From: RGIG3528 sp964653855 | Lineage (GTDB): Bacteria; Bacillota; Clostridia; Lachnospirales; Lachnospiraceae | Direction: 5' to 3' | NCBI GenBank assembly: GCA_964653855.1 | Contig: CAZZFV010000016.1 | Location: forward strand, 1-42,230 | Length of the DNA: 42,230 bases | In this document: piece by piece, positions 40,355 to 42,230 of the stretch | Numbering within the stretch: position 1 is the stretch's first letter | How the letters are laid out: each line of letters starts with the position of its first letter | Translations under genes and position numbers: made by a program | The notes under the pieces: model-generated | The model's input: only the letters and a program-made list of their open reading frames with translations | Told to the model about the DNA's origin: nothing | Database searches by the model: none

Positions 40355-40805
40355 AAATAAACTTTCCTTTCCGCTTTACGGATATAGCCGTGTACTCTTC
40401 CAATTACTTCCGTGGTTTTAATCACCGCATAACAAAAGAGCCACACAAAATATCACGGCCGACCGGATTAAAGAACCCTTAAAGCCGCAACATGTCGCAT
40501 GACTCCAAATCTCTTGCTGATGTTTATTCGATTTTTGACAACAGACCGGCCGCTTTGGTTATCTTACACGCCTTACTTACCTTCTGTTGTTTTCTTTTCG
40601 AGATTTTATCACCGAGCCGAAAAAATTGCAATAAAAAAAGTATAATAAAACGGATTACATTATTGCGTGAATTTACCGATATAAATTTTGATACGTACTC
40701 AAAAATTTTACGGGTATGTTATTATGTACCGGCATGCATAATTTATCTAAAAACGAAGCAGAATATACGAATTAAAAGCATATAATACATTTTTAAGAGG
40801 TCACG
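40355..40805. other. Divergent intergenic region, glycerol operon / lipoprotein
   Basis: About 470 bp lie between the two divergent start codons. I see no convincing gene. The left part should hold the glycerol-operon promoter, but no clear -35/-10 pair stands out; a CCGTGG-TTTTAAT-CACCG weak dyad lies near 40410. The right half is A/T-rich. On the plus strand TG-T-TATTAT (40717-40725) is a possible extended -10 for the lipoprotein gene. A TATAAT at 40781-40786 is too close to the SD (AAGAGG, 40795-40800) to be a useful -10. Confidence 0.4.
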
Positions 40806-41897
40806 ATGAAAAAAATCAAAAGTATTTTAACAATAACCGCATCAATTGTTATACTGTCATTACTCGGCGGATGCGATATCGAAGGTGGATTTCGTAAAAG
40901 CACCGGAACCGCACCGACACCAACGCCCACAAAAACGCTTTACGCATGGGCGACGGCAACACCCGAGCCCACACGGAAGGTAACTCACACGCCGACAATT
41001 GCGCCCGATACCCCCAATGTCACTCCGATCACAATTCCCACACGTACGCCCGGAATCACATATCCGACCGTCACGCCTTACCCTACAAGCGAAGTGACAA
41101 AGACACCCGTTGTGACAAGTGTCGTTACCCCCACATCGCAAATTATCGCAACACCGACCGCCGGCATTACGGTTTCTCCGACTCGTAAACCCACAAAAGC
41201 ACCGGTGCCCACGGAAAGTCCCAATACGCCCGCATCTCTTATCGCATCGCTTACAAATGCGCTCACAAACAAGATGTACAGCACGGATATTTTTATTGAT
41301 ATCCTTCATACGGACGAAAACGACTGCAGCGAAAACATGTATTACACAAATTATACCTATGCCGATACTTATGACAATGTCACCCACCTAAAGACTGACA
41401 CTTATACAGATGTAGGCGACACACATACATACGAATGTAAAACAACGTACGTTGTGACGGAAAATAACGGGTACACAATTTACGAAAACTACGAAGACGA
41501 TCCCGACGCCTGGAACAAGCGCACACAAACAGGGACCTACACAGGAATCACTTATTTTTCGGAGCTCGGTGAAATAAAGCTTTCAAATGCGACACTTGTG
41601 TCCGCAAGCCCAGACTCGGGATATGAAATAACCGCCGATTGCAAGATTGATTTAAATCCGGTGATAACAATGCTTTCAAGTGCGGAAGCGTCAAGTAATT
41701 TTAAGACAACATTTACGCTTACGGCATATTTTGATTATGAAACTTTCACACCTACGGGAATCACGATTTCGGAAGAAAACAAGAAATTGTCGTCCGCTTT
41801 TATGCTTAATTCTCTTTGGGTGAACGTGTATGATATTTCGGACGGTATAACGGAAATTTTGGTACCGGACGAAGTATACGCGGCTTCGGATTACTGA
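40806..41897 (+). CDS. Lipoprotein with Thr/Pro-rich stalk, unknown function
   Basis: 363 aa and the only plus-strand gene. A lipoprotein signal (MKKIKSILTITASIVILSLLGGC) places the lipidated Cys at residue 23. A long stalk (about 37-145) is dominated by TPTPT, TPT and TPxVT motifs, typical of wall-spanning linkers in Gram-positive lipoproteins. A beta-rich C-terminal domain (about 150-363) has alternating strands, many Tyr/Thr/Asp, and shows some resemblance in pattern to the LolA/DUF6612-type lipoproteins of Clostridia; this is a weak guess. SD AAGAGG is 5 nt before the ATG. The gene is monocistronic and convergent with the downstream MATE gene. Composition is not unlike the neighbours. Confidence 0.8.
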   Translation: MKKIKSILTITASIVILSLLGGCDIEGGFRKSTGTAPTPTPTKTLYAWATATPEPTRKVTHTPTIAPDTPNVTPITIPTRTPGITYPTVTPYPTSEVTKTPVVTSVVTPTSQIIATPTAGITVSPTRKPTKAPVPTESPNTPASLIASLTNALTNKMYSTDIFIDILHTDENDCSENMYYTNYTYADTYDNVTHLKTDTYTDVGDTHTYECKTTYVVTENNGYTIYENYEDDPDAWNKRTQTGTYTGITYFSELGEIKLSNATLVSASPDSGYEITADCKIDLNPVITMLSSAEASSNFKTTFTLTAYFDYETFTPTGITISEENKKLSSAFMLNSLWVNVYDISDGITEILVPDEVYAASDY

Positions 41898-41925
41898 ATT
41901 AAGAAGATCATAAAAATACAGAAAA

Positions 41926-41980
41926 TAAAAACGACCGCCACTAATCCCCAAGAAAGATGAAAGGCGATCGCTTTTTATTT
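41926..41980. terminator. Bidirectional terminator between convergent genes
   Basis: CGACCGCC (41932-41939) pairs with GGCGATCG (41963-41970) with one mismatch around a 23-nt loop. T-rich tracts flank it on both strands (CTTTTTATTTT on plus; GTTTTTATTTT on minus), suiting both the lipoprotein gene and the MATE gene. Confidence 0.65.
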
Positions 41981-42077
41981 TCGCTTTAAAAGGGTTGGCC
42001 GTCTATCGACAACACCTTTTTCGTTTATTAATCACAACCCAAAAATAAATTCAGGTAATTTTCTTAAACTCAATCAT

Positions 42078-42230
42078 TTACGCATAATGATATCTGTTTC
42101 TCTCTTTAATCCAGAAGTAAACCGTGAGTGTAAGAGACAAAATTTCAGCCACGATTACGGCATACCAGATTCCGTTAAGTCCAAAGAAAATCGGAAGCAC
42201 AAGTACCGAAATAATCTGGAACTCTACAAG
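42078..42230 (-). CDS. MATE family transporter, C-terminal fragment
   Basis: The last 50 codons of a gene entering from the right edge, ending with TAA at 42078-42080. The visible sequence (VLPIFFGLNGIWYAVIVAEI and then a helix ending FWIKERNRYHYA) matches the final two helices and basic tail of MATE exporters. It is a different gene from the MATE at 34027-35415. Only the C-terminus is in view, so substrate class cannot be judged. Confidence 0.75.
   Translation of the reverse strand, partial: LVEFQIISVLVLPIFFGLNGIWYAVIVAEILSLTLTVYFWIKERNRYHYA

Noticed and set aside
40492..40785. 97-codon plus-strand frame in the intergenic region before the lipoprotein
   Set aside because: No SD, A/T-driven composition, no recognisable protein features; overlaps the likely promoter area.

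Overview
The window reads as a chromosomal piece of an anaerobic, low-to-mid GC Clostridia genome, most likely Lachnospiraceae. I infer this from the gene content: an ordered dnaG-sigA-trmK block, a TGS-domain nucleoside kinase, a DUF5711-type protein, a CdaA/CdaR pair, and the clostridial glycerol set of GlpO-like oxidoreductase, FAD/NAD oxidoreductase, DUF1667 protein and glpK. Start sites carry strong AGGAGG-type Shine-Dalgarno (SD) sequences. A run of exactly 100 N (19629-19728) marks a draft or metagenome scaffold join of unknown true size. Every gene except one lipoprotein (40806-41897) lies on the minus strand, so transcription runs from high to low coordinates.

Layout in order of transcription. 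A partial MATE exporter enters at the right edge and faces the lone plus-strand lipoprotein across a bidirectional terminator. The glycerol operon follows (40333-35657) and ends at a good terminator. A second MATE gene with its own promoter leads murG, dnaX, ybaB, recR, a DUF5711 protein and cvpA. Next, each from its own promoter, are a KDPG aldolase fused to a glyoxalase-like (VOC) domain and a uracil permease preceded by an unusual leader. Two unknown membrane proteins then head an operon with cdaA (c-di-AMP synthase), cdaR and a polysaccharide ABC exporter, which is cut by the N gap. Beyond the gap are a membrane-anchored HtrA protease, a priming glycosyltransferase, a divergent ClpX, a PHP-type hydrolase, hisC, queH, dgt, dnaG, sigA, trmK, the nucleoside kinase, RNase P RNA (rnpB), an AP2-like protein, thrC and, at the left edge, an Ig-like surface protein running off the window.

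The genes group into replication, repair and information processing (dnaG, sigA, dnaX, ybaB, recR, rnpB, trmK, queH, dgt); envelope building and its control (cdaA, cdaR, ABC exporter, WcaJ-like transferase, murG, MATE, HtrA, cvpA); and metabolism (thrC, hisC, glycerol use, KDPG aldolase, uracil uptake).

The best candidates for something undescribed are these. (1) The uracil permease leader: promoter, strong-SD 64-codon reading frame, U-rich tract, and a terminator hairpin whose left arm is the end of that frame. This is the layout of enterobacterial pyrBI UTP-sensing attenuation. (2) A ClpX-like unfoldase in which the RKH and IGF loops are both altered. (3) A three-way-junction RNA in the leader of the Ig-like surface gene. 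(4) A degenerate AP2/HNH-type gene 25 nt downstream of rnpB with no visible SD. (5) A cda operon that carries a polysaccharide exporter and two unknown membrane proteins. (6) A correctly phased A-AAA-AAG slippery site in dnaX at the end of its clamp-loader core. All annotation is from reading alone; no database search was run.
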